Shown here one piece after another: positions 24,742-33,815 of a DNA stretch of 36,845 bases; positions within the stretch are counted from its first letter, which is position 1, and every line of letters begins with the position of its first letter. Origin of the DNA: Saprospiraceae bacterium. Lineage in GTDB: Bacteria; Bacteroidota; Bacteroidia; Chitinophagales; Saprospiraceae. The notes under the pieces are model-generated. The model saw nothing but the letters and a program-made list of their open reading frames with translations, was not told where the DNA came from and ran no database searches. The translations under genes were made by a program, and so were the position numbers. The stretch covers positions 1 to 36,845 of the forward strand of contig JAHDHU010000016.1 in the NCBI GenBank assembly GCA_020631135.1, read 5' to 3'.

Positions 24742-25662
24742 ATGAGTTTTTTTGACAATTATGACTTAAAGCAATTAAACAATCTTGAATTGCTCGCCAA
24801 GCAAGTAGTTGAAGGTTTTATAATTGGAATGCACAAAAGTCCATTTCATGGATTTTCGGTAGAGTTTGCTGAGCATCGTTTATACAATCCAGGCGAATCG
24901 ACCAAAAATATCGATTGGAAGGTCTACGGAAGGACTGACAAAATGTTTGTCAAAAAGTACGAAGAAGAAACAAATCTCCGATGTCAATTGGTGATTGACA
25001 CTTCCTCCTCTATGTATTTTCCAGAATTTGAAGCAGGGAAACAACTCAACAAACTTCAGTTTTCTGCATTGGCTTCAGCCTCATTAATGAACTTACTACG
25101 AAAGCAGAGAGATGCGTTTGGCTTAAGTCTCTTTGAAGAAAAAATAAAAACACATACCAAAGCTAAATCAAGTACAACTCATTATCGATTATTGCTCTCT
25201 TATTTAGACAAATTGATTGAAGACAGAAGCTTGGACAAAAAAACCAGCGCTACTGCCGCCCTACATGAAATTGCTGACAATATACACAAGCGATCAATGG
25301 TTATCATTTTTAGCGACATGTTTGACAATCAAACTAAGGAAGACGATTTGTTTTCCGCTTTGCAGCACTTAAAACACAATAAACATGAGGTCATCCTATT
25401 TCATGTTATAGATAAATCAAAAGAGCTCGAATTTGACTACAAAAATCGTCCATATCTTTTTATAGATATGGAGACTGGTGAAAAAATAAAATTACAATCA
25501 GATCAAGTCAGAGAACAATATCAAAATAAGGTGAAATCATATCAAGAAAAATTGAAGATGAAGTGTCTTCAATACAAAGTGGATTATTTCGAGGCCGATA
25601 TTCAAAAAGGCTTCTATCCAATCCTTCAGTCTTATATGGTAAAAAGAAATAAAATGAATTAA
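24742..25662 (+). CDS. DUF58 domain protein (von Willebrand A-like)
   Basis: I take ATG 24742 (306 residues, MSFFDNYDLKQLNNLELLAK); the frame runs 13 codons further to a TTG within the trxA terminator loop. The DUF58 signature FHGFSVEFAEHRLYNPGESTKNIDWKVYGRTDKMFVKKYEEE spans about 35-75. A vWA-like domain follows with LVIDTSSSMYF (a MIDAS DxSxS motif near residue 84) and IIFSDMFDN. DUF58 proteins are usually coupled to MoxR ATPases and thought to help assemble periplasmic or outer-membrane complexes; no MoxR gene is in view. It opens a seven-gene run: the next gene starts one base after its stop. Confidence 0.9.
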   Translation: MSFFDNYDLKQLNNLELLAKQVVEGFIIGMHKSPFHGFSVEFAEHRLYNPGESTKNIDWKVYGRTDKMFVKKYEEETNLRCQLVIDTSSSMYFPEFEAGKQLNKLQFSALASASLMNLLRKQRDAFGLSLFEEKIKTHTKAKSSTTHYRLLLSYLDKLIEDRSLDKKTSATAALHEIADNIHKRSMVIIFSDMFDNQTKEDDLFSALQHLKHNKHEVILFHVIDKSKELEFDYKNRPYLFIDMETGEKIKLQSDQVREQYQNKVKSYQEKLKMKCLQYKVDYFEADIQKGFYPILQSYMVKRNKMN

Positions 25663-25663
25663 G

Positions 25664-26419
25664 ATGGTGCGATTATCTAAAGTGTCTACTAAGGCTCCAA
25701 AAAATATTACAAAGGATTGGGCTAAAAGTGAACTCCGTAAAATGAATAAAGAAATTGCGGATTTGCTTCTCAAAATGTATGCAGAACAAAAACACAGTTT
25801 ATTAATTGTTTTTCAAGGGATGGATTCCAGTGGAAAAGATGGAAGTGTGAAAAATGTATTTAGAGGATCCAGTCCCATTAACATTTCTGCTCGGTCATTT
25901 AAAAAACCATCCAAAGAAGAATTTGCTCACGACTTTCTTTGGCGATGTCATAAATTGGCACCTGCCAAAGGTCATGTACAATTATTCGTGCGATCTCATT
26001 ACGAGGATATTTTGATACAACGAGTACACAAATGGATTACACCAAAAAAAGTAGCCAACAGAATGAAAGCCATCAATGCTTGGGAAGAGCTGCTAAGAGA
26101 TGACAATAACACAACAGTTCTCAAATTTTTCTTACACCTTTCGAAAGAGAGACAATTAGAAAAACTCACAGAGCGACTAGAAACTCCTGAAAAAAATTGG
26201 AAACACAAAGATGGGGATTGGGATGAAAGGAAGAAATGGAATGATTATATGAAAGCCTATGAATACGCCATTAATAATTCCACGATACCTTGGACTATCG
26301 TCCCTGTTGACAGTAGATGGTATCGTAATTATTTTATAGCAAAAGAAGTTTTGTCAACTTTAAAAAAAATGAAAATGAAACTTCCGGGATTGGATTCCGA
26401 ACGTTTTACTAAAAATTAA
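25664..26419 (+). CDS. Polyphosphate kinase 2 family (PPK2) phosphotransferase
   Basis: The 251-residue protein is a one-domain PPK2. This family moves phosphate between polyphosphate and nucleotides (typically AMP/ADP or GDP) without using ATP as donor. The P-loop FQGMDSSGKDG is at about 50-60, the lid/second motif RSHYEDILIQRVH at 110-122, and the third block WKHKDGDWDERKKWNDYMKAYE near 185-205. VPVDSRWYRNYFIAKEVL closes the fold. These match PPK2 class I-III enzymes; the class is not decided from sequence alone. Its ATG is one base after the DUF58 stop and the S4 protein follows seven bases later. Confidence 0.92.
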   Translation: MVRLSKVSTKAPKNITKDWAKSELRKMNKEIADLLLKMYAEQKHSLLIVFQGMDSSGKDGSVKNVFRGSSPINISARSFKKPSKEEFAHDFLWRCHKLAPAKGHVQLFVRSHYEDILIQRVHKWITPKKVANRMKAINAWEELLRDDNNTTVLKFFLHLSKERQLEKLTERLETPEKNWKHKDGDWDERKKWNDYMKAYEYAINNSTIPWTIVPVDSRWYRNYFIAKEVLSTLKKMKMKLPGLDSERFTKN

Positions 26420-26425
26420 GCTACT

Positions 26426-26836
26426 GTGAAAAAGGTTCGAGTTGACAAGTGGCTTTGGAGTGTACGCATTTTTAAGACGCGTACAATTTCGACTAATGCT
26501 TGTAAATCAGGAAAAATCAAAATTGCAGATGCTAATATAAAACCGTCATTTCTACTTTCTGGCGGTGAAACAATTTTTGTAAAGAAAGATGGTTTTAATT
26601 TTAGTTTTCTTGTAAAAAGTCTCATCAATAAACGTGTAGGGGCACCAATAGCAATTGAATGTTATGACAACCTCACTCCGCCAGAAGAAATGAACAAATA
26701 CAAATCTTGGTTTATTGGTAAGGCATCTTCAGAACGAAGAGAGAAAGGAGCTGGACGACCGACTAAAAGAGAAAGACGAACGATCGATGATTTTAAAGAG
26801 GAACAACAAGAAGATTTCTTTGATTTTGGAGATTAA
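26426..26836 (+). CDS. S4-domain RNA-binding protein, Hsp15-like
   Basis: The 136-residue protein has an N-terminal S4 domain (VRVDKWLWSVRIFKTRTIST, then SGKIKIADANIKPSFLLSGGETIFV) and a basic, then acidic, C-terminal tail (GAGRPTKRERRTIDDF). Hsp15 (HslR) binds stalled 50S subunits carrying nascent chains and helps recycle them. Length and motif order fit. The start is GTG at 26426, seven bases after the PPK2 stop; no ATG is available before the S4 motif. The neighbouring gene downstream starts ten bases later, so it is co-transcribed. Confidence 0.88.
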   Translation: MKKVRVDKWLWSVRIFKTRTISTNACKSGKIKIADANIKPSFLLSGGETIFVKKDGFNFSFLVKSLINKRVGAPIAIECYDNLTPPEEMNKYKSWFIGKASSERREKGAGRPTKRERRTIDDFKEEQQEDFFDFGD

Positions 26837-26846
26837 TGTAAAATAA

Positions 26847-27674
26847 ATGAGCCAAATACTGATTGTTGACGCAGGTTCTACCAACATTGATTGGTGTTTG
26901 ATTGGGCATTCGAAACAGTATTTTAAATCCAATGGATGGAATCCTACACAAGATCATTGCAAACTGGAAATTCCAAGTGCATTAATTTCTGAAATAAAAC
27001 AACTGGATCGTATTCACTATTACGGATCTGGAGTATCTGATAAAAATGCAATTAGAAGCGTTCGAGAGGCTTTTTCGTTCCTCAACCATAATCAACTAGA
27101 GGTATGCTCAGATCTACTAGGAGCATCTAGAGCCTTGTTTGGTGAGGGTGAAGGATTGGCCATCATTTTAGGTACTGGGAGCAATGTAGCCTTCTATTCT
27201 AATGATAATTTAGAATTCGCCACACCAAGCTTAGGTTATTTGATTTCAGATGAAGGTAGTGGTAACCATATTGGAAAATTGATAATCAAAGATTACATGT
27301 ATGGGAAAATGCCAAAAGACATAAAAAATTTATTTGATGAGATGCACCCTTTATCTAAATCAGACATTTTAAGTGCTCTTTATAAAGAACCCAAACCAAA
27401 TCGATTTCTTGCTTCATTTTGTATTTTTCTTAATAGCATTAGCCATGAATGGAAAGATGACTTGTTATTGCAAGCCTTTGATGATCTTTTGAAATATAAA
27501 ATTCTTCCACATAAAAACTTTTTATCCATTCCAATTGGATTCGTTGGTTCGATAGCTTTTAACTTTAAAGAGCAATTGGAAAGGGCGTGTGGAAATTACG
27601 ATATTGAGAATATCAAAATTTTAAAAAATCCAGTTGAAAAGCTTAGCGATTATCATTTAGAAAAATTACAATGA
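26847..27674 (+). CDS. BadF/BadG/BcrA/BcrD-type ATPase (N-acetylglucosamine kinase-like)
   Basis: The 275-residue protein has the ASKHA (actin/hexokinase) fold. The phosphate-1 motif is VDAGSTNIDW at residues 7-16, phosphate-2 is LGTGSNVAFY near 116, and SDEGSGNHIGK near 141-151 is the characteristic loop of this Bacteroidota subgroup. The adenosine-binding strand is IGFVGSIAFNF. Homologues are annotated as N-acetylglucosamine kinases, which phosphorylate recovered cell-wall sugars, but the sugar specificity is not visible here. Its stop overlaps the next ATG by four bases (ATGA), showing translational coupling. Confidence 0.85.
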   Translation: MSQILIVDAGSTNIDWCLIGHSKQYFKSNGWNPTQDHCKLEIPSALISEIKQLDRIHYYGSGVSDKNAIRSVREAFSFLNHNQLEVCSDLLGASRALFGEGEGLAIILGTGSNVAFYSNDNLEFATPSLGYLISDEGSGNHIGKLIIKDYMYGKMPKDIKNLFDEMHPLSKSDILSALYKEPKPNRFLASFCIFLNSISHEWKDDLLLQAFDDLLKYKILPHKNFLSIPIGFVGSIAFNFKEQLERACGNYDIENIKILKNPVEKLSDYHLEKLQ

Positions 27675-28513
27675 GTGAAATCATAAACTATTTCGGAGAT
27701 ATGCCAACACTTCACCGAACTCTGTTACTTGTTGGTGGCCTTAGTTTCTTTTTTATTTTGGAGAATACATTTCCTCTGTTCACCACCAAATACAATAAAT
27801 GGAAACATTCAGGAATCAACATATTTTTCACTTTAACCACTGTTTTGGTAAACTTCTTATTAGCATTCTTATTGATAATGATCAGTGATTGGACTTCCGA
27901 GGCACAATTTGGAATTGTACATTGGTTTGAACTTAATCCTTGGCTAACACTAATTATAGGTGTCATGATTATGGATTTTATCGGAGCTTGGTTGATTCAT
28001 TTTATTGAACATAAGGTGAAATTTTTATGGCAGTTTCATCTGGTTCACCATACTGATAAAAATGTAGATACAACAACGGCCAATAGGCATCATCCCGGAG
28101 AGAGCGTCTTTAGATTTGCTTTTACCATTTTAGCAATATTTATCGTTGGTGCTCCAATATGGTTGATCTTCGTTTATCAAAGCATGTCCTTAGTGGCCAC
28201 TCAGTTTGGCCATTCTAATTTGAAATTTCCTGATACAATTCATAAGGTGATTTCCCTATTGTTTGTGACTCCAACCATGCATCGTGTCCATCATCATTAT
28301 CGCATGCCTTACAGCGATAAGAATTATGGAAATATATTTTCTATTTGGGACCGAATTTTTGGAACATTTGTGGAGGTAGATAATGAGAAGCTCATTTATG
28401 GGTTAGACACACACATGGAAGATCAAAAGGCCAACAATATTTGGGCTTTACTAATTGCTCCTTTTAAGAAACACAAAAGTCATATCACATACACCAAAGA
28501 GGAAGTACTCTAA
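27671..28513 (+). CDS. Sterol desaturase / fatty acid hydroxylase family membrane protein
   Basis: The 280-residue protein has four to five membrane helices and the full histidine box set of the family: HFIEH (110-114), HLVHH (123-127) and HRVHHH (204-209), plus NRHHPGE near 139. These ligate a non-haem di-iron centre that inserts oxygen or a double bond into a lipid. The actual lipid is unknown; Bacteroidota homologues hydroxylate fatty acids or carotenoids, or reduce other lipids. Its ATG overlaps the kinase stop, and its TAA shares one base with the ATG of rluF. Confidence 0.9.
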   Translation: MSEIINYFGDMPTLHRTLLLVGGLSFFFILENTFPLFTTKYNKWKHSGINIFFTLTTVLVNFLLAFLLIMISDWTSEAQFGIVHWFELNPWLTLIIGVMIMDFIGAWLIHFIEHKVKFLWQFHLVHHTDKNVDTTTANRHHPGESVFRFAFTILAIFIVGAPIWLIFVYQSMSLVATQFGHSNLKFPDTIHKVISLLFVTPTMHRVHHHYRMPYSDKNYGNIFSIWDRIFGTFVEVDNEKLIYGLDTHMEDQKANNIWALLIAPFKKHKSHITYTKEEVL

Positions 28514-29220
28514 TGAACGATGACTCCATAAGTTTAAATAAGTACATAAGTAGTAAAGGACTTTGTTCGAGAAGAGAGGCGGATCGTTGGATTGAAGAAG
28601 GGAAAGTTATTCTTAATGGCAAAGTGGCAAAAAAAGGTAATCGAGTTTTTGATGGTGACTCAGTTTCTATTAAGGGTAAAAAATTAAAACCCAAACCCAA
28701 ACGAGTGATCATTGCTTTCAATAAACCTGAAGGTGTAACTTGTACCACTGACCGACAAGACCCTTCCAACATTATAGATTTCATTAGATTTAAAGAAAGA
28801 ATTTTTCCAATTGGTAGATTGGACAAAGCTTCGACTGGCTTGATATTTTTAACTAACGACGGTGATGTAGTTAATAAAATTTTAAGAAAAGAAAATCGAA
28901 ATCAAAAGGAATACGTGGTCGTTGTTAATAAAGCAATCAATGATGACTTTATTTATAAAATGTCAAATGGAGTTTCTATCCTAGGAACGATCACAGACAA
29001 ATGTAAGGTATCGAAAATCACTAGATACAAATTCAAAATTGTACTTACCCAAGGACTCAATCGTCAAATTCGAAGAATGTGCGAGAAACTTGGATACAAA
29101 GTAACCAATTTAAAGCGCACACGAATCATGCATGTCCATCTTGGTAAGTTACCAAAGGGTCAATGGCGAAAACTGTCTCATAAAGAACTTGAAGTGCTCG
29201 GAGATCGTTTAGGCTCTTAA
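28513..29220 (+). CDS. rluF: 23S rRNA pseudouridine synthase RluF
   Basis: The 235-residue protein combines an N-terminal S4 domain (SLNKYISSKGLCSRREADRWIEEG) with a RsuA-type pseudouridine synthase domain. The catalytic Asp is in IGRLDKASTGLIFLTNDGD. VNKILRKENRNQKEY, VSILGTITDKCKV and LTQGLNRQIRRMCEKLGYKVTNLKRTRIMHV match RluF closely, the enzyme that modifies U2604 (and U35 of tRNA-Tyr) in E. coli. It is cytoplasmic. Its start codon A is shared with the previous stop (TAATG). Confidence 0.9.
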   Translation: MNDDSISLNKYISSKGLCSRREADRWIEEGKVILNGKVAKKGNRVFDGDSVSIKGKKLKPKPKRVIIAFNKPEGVTCTTDRQDPSNIIDFIRFKERIFPIGRLDKASTGLIFLTNDGDVVNKILRKENRNQKEYVVVVNKAINDDFIYKMSNGVSILGTITDKCKVSKITRYKFKIVLTQGLNRQIRRMCEKLGYKVTNLKRTRIMHVHLGKLPKGQWRKLSHKELEVLGDRLGS

Positions 29221-29246
29221 TTTATTCTCCACCTCATCTTCATTAA

Positions 29247-29942
29247 ATGAAAAAGAAAATTGTCGTATTATCTGGAGCAGGAATTAGTGCTGAAAGTGGA
29301 ATTAAAACCTTTCGGGATGCTGATGGTCTTTGGGAAGGTCATGATATCTATGAAGTTGCCTCACCCCAAGGTTTTAAGCAAAATCCGAAATTAGTTCTTG
29401 ACTTTTACAATCAACGAAGAGCTCAACTCAAATCAGTGTTACCAAATTTGGCTCATCAAATTTTAGTTGAATTAGAAGAAGATTTTGATGTTACAATTAT
29501 TACTCAGAATGTAGATGACTTACATGAAAGAGCTGGAAGTTCTTCTATTATACATTTGCATGGGGAACTCATGAAAGTGCGAAGCGTAGTCGATGACAAT
29601 TACATTGTGGATTGGAAAGATAATCTGTACTTGGGAGATCTTGATCCAAAGGGTCACCAGCTGAGACCGCATATTGTATGGTTTGGGGAAGCGGTCCCAA
29701 AACTTGAAGTCTCTATTCCCTATCTTATCAATGCTGATATAATTCTAATTATTGGTACTTCTATGCAAGTCTACCCTGCAGCTGGTTTGGTTGCTTACGC
29801 TAATCCAATTTCAAAGATATATTATATCGACCCGCAGCCTTCCATAAATTACGAACTTGCAGGATTAGAGCAATTGGAAATTATAGAGCAGAATGCGACT
29901 GAGGGTATGGTAATATTTCGGGATAAAATAAAAAAGGGATGA
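29247..29942 (+). CDS. SIR2-family NAD-dependent deacylase (class III-like, cysteine-free)
   Basis: The 231-residue sirtuin has VLSGAGISAESGIKTFRD near residues 7-24 for NAD binding, TQNVDDLHERAGS (86-98) and the catalytic HLHGEL with His105. FYNQRR (Tyr54, Arg57) is the YxxR pair of SIRT5/CobB-type enzymes that prefer succinyl- or malonyl-lysine. The whole protein has no cysteine, so the usual zinc-binding Cys4 module is missing; the stretch KVRSVVDDNYIVDWKDNL occupies its place. Similar zinc-less forms occur in Bacteroidota as I recall. It is the last gene of the seven-gene run, and its 3' end contains the terminator of convergent nrdA. Confidence 0.92.
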   Translation: MKKKIVVLSGAGISAESGIKTFRDADGLWEGHDIYEVASPQGFKQNPKLVLDFYNQRRAQLKSVLPNLAHQILVELEEDFDVTIITQNVDDLHERAGSSSIIHLHGELMKVRSVVDDNYIVDWKDNLYLGDLDPKGHQLRPHIVWFGEAVPKLEVSIPYLINADIILIIGTSMQVYPAAGLVAYANPISKIYYIDPQPSINYELAGLEQLEIIEQNATEGMVIFRDKIKKG

Positions 29943-29966
29943 TTGACCGAGTGAGTCATCCATCCC
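29926..29966 (-). terminator. Terminator of nrdBA, embedded in the sirtuin 3' end
   Basis: On the minus strand, GGGATGGATGAC and GTCAATCATCCC (29966-29936) form a 12-base stem with one G-U pair and one A-A mismatch and a 7-base loop, followed by TTTTTT and a T-rich run. It begins 27 bases after the nrdA stop. The T-tract is the complement of lysine codons at the end of the sirtuin gene. Confidence 0.85.
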
Positions 29967-29992
29967 CTGATATGTAATTGAGATAATAGCTT

Positions 29993-32446
29993 TTAACTAC
30001 CGCATGAAATACAACCTTCTTCCATCGTACATACCTGTCCCTCTGCTTCTTTAAGTTGTTTTGCAGTAATAACGGTATCTGTGCTCACCATTGCAGCATC
30101 AGCTGCAGTTAGACTTACTTGCTCTTCATGAATTACTTCAACGGTCTCTTTCTTTTCTCGTCTTACAGATTTATTTTGGTGCTTTTCACTAAGTGTAAAT
30201 TTAATCGGATCTACTGCAGCCTTGGAACGCAAATAATACATTCCAGTTTTTAATCCTTTACCCCAACCATAGAAATGCATCGCGCTGAGCTTTGCAAAAT
30301 TTGGGTTTTCTACAAAAAGATTAAGACTTTGGCTCTGACAGATGTAAGCTCCTCTGTCAGCTGACATATCAATGATCACCTTTTGACTCATTTCCCATAC
30401 AGTCTTGTACAATTCTTTGAGATGATCGGGAATATTCATTTGTTGAACTGAGCCATTGGTAGCGATCAAATGTTCTTTCATGTCGTTATTCCAAAGACCC
30501 AATCCGATCAAATCTTTGAGTAAATGCTTATTAATAATTACATGTTCCCCTGATAGGGTTCTTCTTGTGTAAATATTAGAAGTGTAAGGTTCGAAGCATT
30601 CATTGTTTCCAAGTATTTGAGAAGTACTAGCTGTAGGCATAGGAGCCAATAACAAACTGTTTCTCATTCCCGACTTGACGATGTCCTTTTTCAAGCTTTC
30701 CCAATCATATCTATCAGAAGGAGTTACATTCCATAAATCAAATTGTAATTGACCTTCACTAGCTGGTGAACCTTTGAAAGACTGGTAAGCCCCATTTTTC
30801 TTTGCCAGTTCGCAAGATTCAGAAACTGCCGCATAGTATATCGTTTCAAAGATTTGAGTATTAAGTTCTCGAGCTTCTTGGCTGTCAAATGGCATCCTCA
30901 TCAGTAAAAATGCGTCTGCCAATCCTTGAACACCAATTCCAATTGGTCTGTGTCTGAAGTTGGAGTTTTCAGCTTCTTTGATTGGATAGTAATTGATATC
31001 AATGATCTTGTTTAGATTTCGAGTGATTACCCGCGTAATGTTTTCTAATTTCTCAAAATCATATTCTTTTTTCGTTGCATCAACAAACTTTGGTAAAGAA
31101 ATAGAGGCCAAATTACAAACTGCCACTTCGTCTGGGGAAGTGTATTCTATAATCTCAGTACAGAGATTACTAGATTTAATGGTACCTAAATTCTTTTGAT
31201 TTGATTTCTTGTTTGCCGCATCTTTGTAAAGAATATAAGGCGTTCCAGTTTCGATTTGTGACTCAAGAATAGAGAACCAAATGTCTTGGGCTTTTACAGT
31301 TTCTCTTGCTTTACCTTCTTTTTCGTACTTGTGGTAAAGTGCTTCAAATTCTCCTCCATAAGTATCTGGTAAACCTGGACATTCATTAGGGCAAAACAAT
31401 GACCACTCTTCGTTATTTTTTACCCTTTCCATAAATAAGTCTGGGATCCACATTGCATAGAACAAGTCTCTTGCTCTCATCTCCTCTTTACCATGATTCT
31501 TTTTGAGATCTAAGAAGTGTTTGATATCAGAATGCCAAGGTTCTAGATAAATTGCAAAGGCGCCTTTTCTCTTTCCTCCACCCTGATCAACATAACGAGC
31601 TGTATCGTTGTATACTTTCAACATAGGTACAATTCCATTACTGGTACCTCCTGTACCCTTAATGTAACTTCCTTCTGCACGTACATTATGAATACTCAAT
31701 CCTATCCCACCTGCTGCTTGCGATATTTTGGCGCATCTAGAAAGCGTTTCAAAGATTCCAGATATGCTATCATCAGTCATACTTAGCAAAAAGCATGAAG
31801 ACAATTGTGGCTTTGGTGTACCCGCATTAAACAGAGTTGGTGTTGCGTGTATGAACCACTTTTCTGACATTAGATTGTAAGTTTCGACGGCTGCTTCGAT
31901 ATCCTTTCCGTGAATTCCAACTGCGGCTCTCATCAAAGTGTGCTGGGGTCTTTCAACAACTTTACCATCCATCCTAAGTAAATAGGATCTTTCTAAAGTT
32001 TTAAAGCCGAAGAAATCAAAAGTGAAGTCACGATCATAGATTATTGCAGAGTCCAATCTATCTGCATTATCCATTACTGTTTTATAGGTTTCCTCACTGA
32101 TGAGTCCAGCCTTTTGATTGGTCTTTGGATCAATGTATTCATATAGCGCCTTCATGGTTGCGCTAAAACTTTTGTCCGTGTTTTTGTGTAGATTAGAAAT
32201 TGCTACTCTGGCTGCTAGTAAAGCATAATCAGGATGTTTGGTTGACATAGATGCTGCTGTTTCAGCTGCAAGATTGTCTAGCTCTGATGTAGTAACTCCG
32301 TCATATAATCCTTGAACAACTTTCTGAGCTATTGCCAATGGTTTAACGTGATCTTGATTTAGACCATAACACAATTTTTTAATTCTTGCGGTGATTTTGT
32401 CAAAACTCACCGTTTCTTTTTTTCCACTTCGTTTTACTACCTGCAT
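29993..32446 (-). CDS. nrdA: Ribonucleoside-diphosphate reductase alpha subunit (class I)
   Basis: NrdA carries the active site that reduces ribonucleotides to deoxyribonucleotides. The 817-residue product has an N-terminal ATP-cone ([20 protein letters not shown], residues 3-22) for overall allosteric control. The barrel follows with [20 protein letters not shown] (near 205-225), [27 protein letters not shown] (the cysteine and asparagine region) and [32 protein letters not shown]. The C terminus [12 protein letters not shown] holds the redox pair that thioredoxin or glutaredoxin re-reduces. Start ATG 32446. It lies 107 bp downstream of nrdB, an order (beta before alpha) common in Bacteroidota. 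Confidence 0.97.
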   Translation of the reverse strand: MQVVKRSGKKETVSFDKITARIKKLCYGLNQDHVKPLAIAQKVVQGLYDGVTTSELDNLAAETAASMSTKHPDYALLAARVAISNLHKNTDKSFSATMKALYEYIDPKTNQKAGLISEETYKTVMDNADRLDSAIIYDRDFTFDFFGFKTLERSYLLRMDGKVVERPQHTLMRAAVGIHGKDIEAAVETYNLMSEKWFIHATPTLFNAGTPKPQLSSCFLLSMTDDSISGIFETLSRCAKISQAAGGIGLSIHNVRAEGSYIKGTGGTSNGIVPMLKVYNDTARYVDQGGGKRKGAFAIYLEPWHSDIKHFLDLKKNHGKEEMRARDLFYAMWIPDLFMERVKNNEEWSLFCPNECPGLPDTYGGEFEALYHKYEKEGKARETVKAQDIWFSILESQIETGTPYILYKDAANKKSNQKNLGTIKSSNLCTEIIEYTSPDEVAVCNLASISLPKFVDATKKEYDFEKLENITRVITRNLNKIIDINYYPIKEAENSNFRHRPIGIGVQGLADAFLLMRMPFDSQEARELNTQIFETIYYAAVSESCELAKKNGAYQSFKGSPASEGQLQFDLWNVTPSDRYDWESLKKDIVKSGMRNSLLLAPMPTASTSQILGNNECFEPYTSNIYTRRTLSGEHVIINKHLLKDLIGLGLWNNDMKEHLIATNGSVQQMNIPDHLKELYKTVWEMSQKVIIDMSADRGAYICQSQSLNLFVENPNFAKLSAMHFYGWGKGLKTGMYYLRSKAAVDPIKFTLSEKHQNKSVRREKKETVEVIHEEQVSLTAADAAMVSTDTVITAKQLKEAEGQVCTMEEGCISCGS

Positions 32447-32553
32447 AAGAAATACTTTAGGGCTTGATTAATAATGTAGTTTCCTTTAGAGAGATAGATC
32501 TCCTATTAGAGATATCACTCTATTCACAATTCTCAGCCTGTTTTTAGGTTGTT

Positions 32554-33531
32554 TTAGAAATCTTCGTCGAGCGAAAAGACTTGCTTTCCTTGCTCGGCAC
32601 CGACTCCTGATTTTCTGTAGTCTCCTACTCTCTTCTCAAAAAAGTTGGTTTTTCCTTGGAGTGAAATAAGCTCCATCCAAGGAAATGGATTTTCGACATT
32701 GTAAACTTTGTCGTTTCCGAGTTGAGCCAATAATCTATCAGCAACAAACTCTATATAAGTACACATATCATCCGAATTCATTCCCAAAAGTTTAACTGGG
32801 AGTGCGTCTGATACAAATTCTTTTTCTATTTCTACCGCATCAGTAATGATCTTTTCGACGACCTTTTTGTCTAATGGGTTTTGGATATGTCGGTTGTAGA
32901 GTAAACATGCAAAATCACAATGCATTCCCTCATCTCTTGATATCAATTCATTGGAAAAGGTAAGACCTGGCATCAAACCTCTTTTCTTCATCCAAAAGAT
33001 TGAACAAAAACTTCCTGAGAAGAAAATTCCTTCTACCGCGGCAAATGCAATAAGTCTTGTTTTAAAATCTCCATTCTCAATCCAATCTAATGCCCAATCT
33101 GCTTTCTTTTTAACACAAGGCATATTTTCTATGGCGTTGAATAGATAGTTTTTTTCTTCCGTATCCTTTATGTAAGTATCTATTAGAAGAGAATAAGTTT
33201 CAGAATGAATATTCTCCATCATAATCTGAAAACCATAGAAAAATTTGGCTTCAGTATATTGAACCTCATTGACCATATTCTCTGCTAGGTTCTCATTTAC
33301 GATACCATCACTTGCTGCAAAAAAGGCCAAAACATGTTTTATAAAATGTCTTTCATCATCATTAAGCTTATTAGCCCAGTCTGAAAGATCTTGATGCAAA
33401 TCGATTTCTTCGGCAGTCCAGAAGCTCGCTTCTGACTTTTTGTAGAATTGCCATATGTCGTCATGCTCTATAGGAAACAGAACAAAACGGTTTGGATTAT
33501 CTTCTAATATGGGCTCTACTTGGTTATTCAT
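32554..33531 (-). CDS. nrdB: Ribonucleoside-diphosphate reductase beta subunit (class I, Tyr radical)
   Basis: NrdB houses the di-iron (or dimanganese) centre that makes the radical for NrdA. The 325-residue product has all six metal ligands in the expected order: Asp75, Glu106, His109 (MENIHSETY), Glu167 ([10 protein letters not shown]), Glu201 and His204 (RDEGMHCDF). The radical tyrosine is Tyr113, so it is a normal class Ia-type subunit. The C terminus VFSLDEDF is the usual docking tail for the alpha subunit. The start is ATG 33531, and a 436-bp gene-free region upstream carries DnaA-box-like sites and several palindromes. Confidence 0.97.
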   Translation of the reverse strand: MNNQVEPILEDNPNRFVLFPIEHDDIWQFYKKSEASFWTAEEIDLHQDLSDWANKLNDDERHFIKHVLAFFAASDGIVNENLAENMVNEVQYTEAKFFYGFQIMMENIHSETYSLLIDTYIKDTEEKNYLFNAIENMPCVKKKADWALDWIENGDFKTRLIAFAAVEGIFFSGSFCSIFWMKKRGLMPGLTFSNELISRDEGMHCDFACLLYNRHIQNPLDKKVVEKIITDAVEIEKEFVSDALPVKLLGMNSDDMCTYIEFVADRLLAQLGNDKVYNVENPFPWMELISLQGKTNFFEKRVGDYRKSGVGAEQGKQVFSLDEDF

Positions 33532-33556
33532 TTAGGACTTATTTCGCATTTGGTTT

Positions 33557-33603
33557 GTGTTTAAGATGGTTAGGACAAATTTCCCATGTGCATCCTTAAA
33601 CAC
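33557..33603 (-). repeat. Inverted repeat in the probable nrdB leader
   Basis: GTGTTTAAGATG (33557-33568) and CATCCTTAAACAC (33591-33603) pair over 12 bases with a single bulge and a 22-base loop. The proximal arm is 26 bases from the nrdB ATG. It could be an RNA hairpin controlling translation or a protein-binding dyad. Confidence 0.6.
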
Positions 33604-33646
33604 ATATAATAAAATCTAATATATACAAAATTCAGTAGGGACAAAA

Positions 33647-33684
33647 ATAGCATTAAAAATTATTTATATATTTTTTAATGCTAT
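33647..33684 (-). terminator. 13-bp inverted repeat, possible terminator of the corA transcript
   Basis: ATAGCATTAAAAA (33647-33659) and TTTTTAATGCTAT (33672-33684) are perfectly complementary with a 12-base A/T loop. Read on the minus strand the hairpin is followed by TTTTG, so it may end transcription coming from the corA side before the nrdB promoter. The distance of about 280 bp from corA and the A/T-rich stem make this uncertain; it could equally be an operator. Confidence 0.4.
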
Positions 33685-33815
33685 GTGTAAAATCCTGATT
33701 ATTAGAGGTTAAATTCTTAGATTAATTAATCTGGAAATGATCCTCTGTAAGGCTATAAAACCACCGAATCTGTACTTCAAAATAACATATAAAAATTCAT
33801 AATGTCATCCAAAAG

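Noticed and set aside
33600-33615. NrdR box upstream of nrdB
   Set aside because: ACACATATAATA matches only one half of the 16-bp palindrome and has no second copy at the required spacing.
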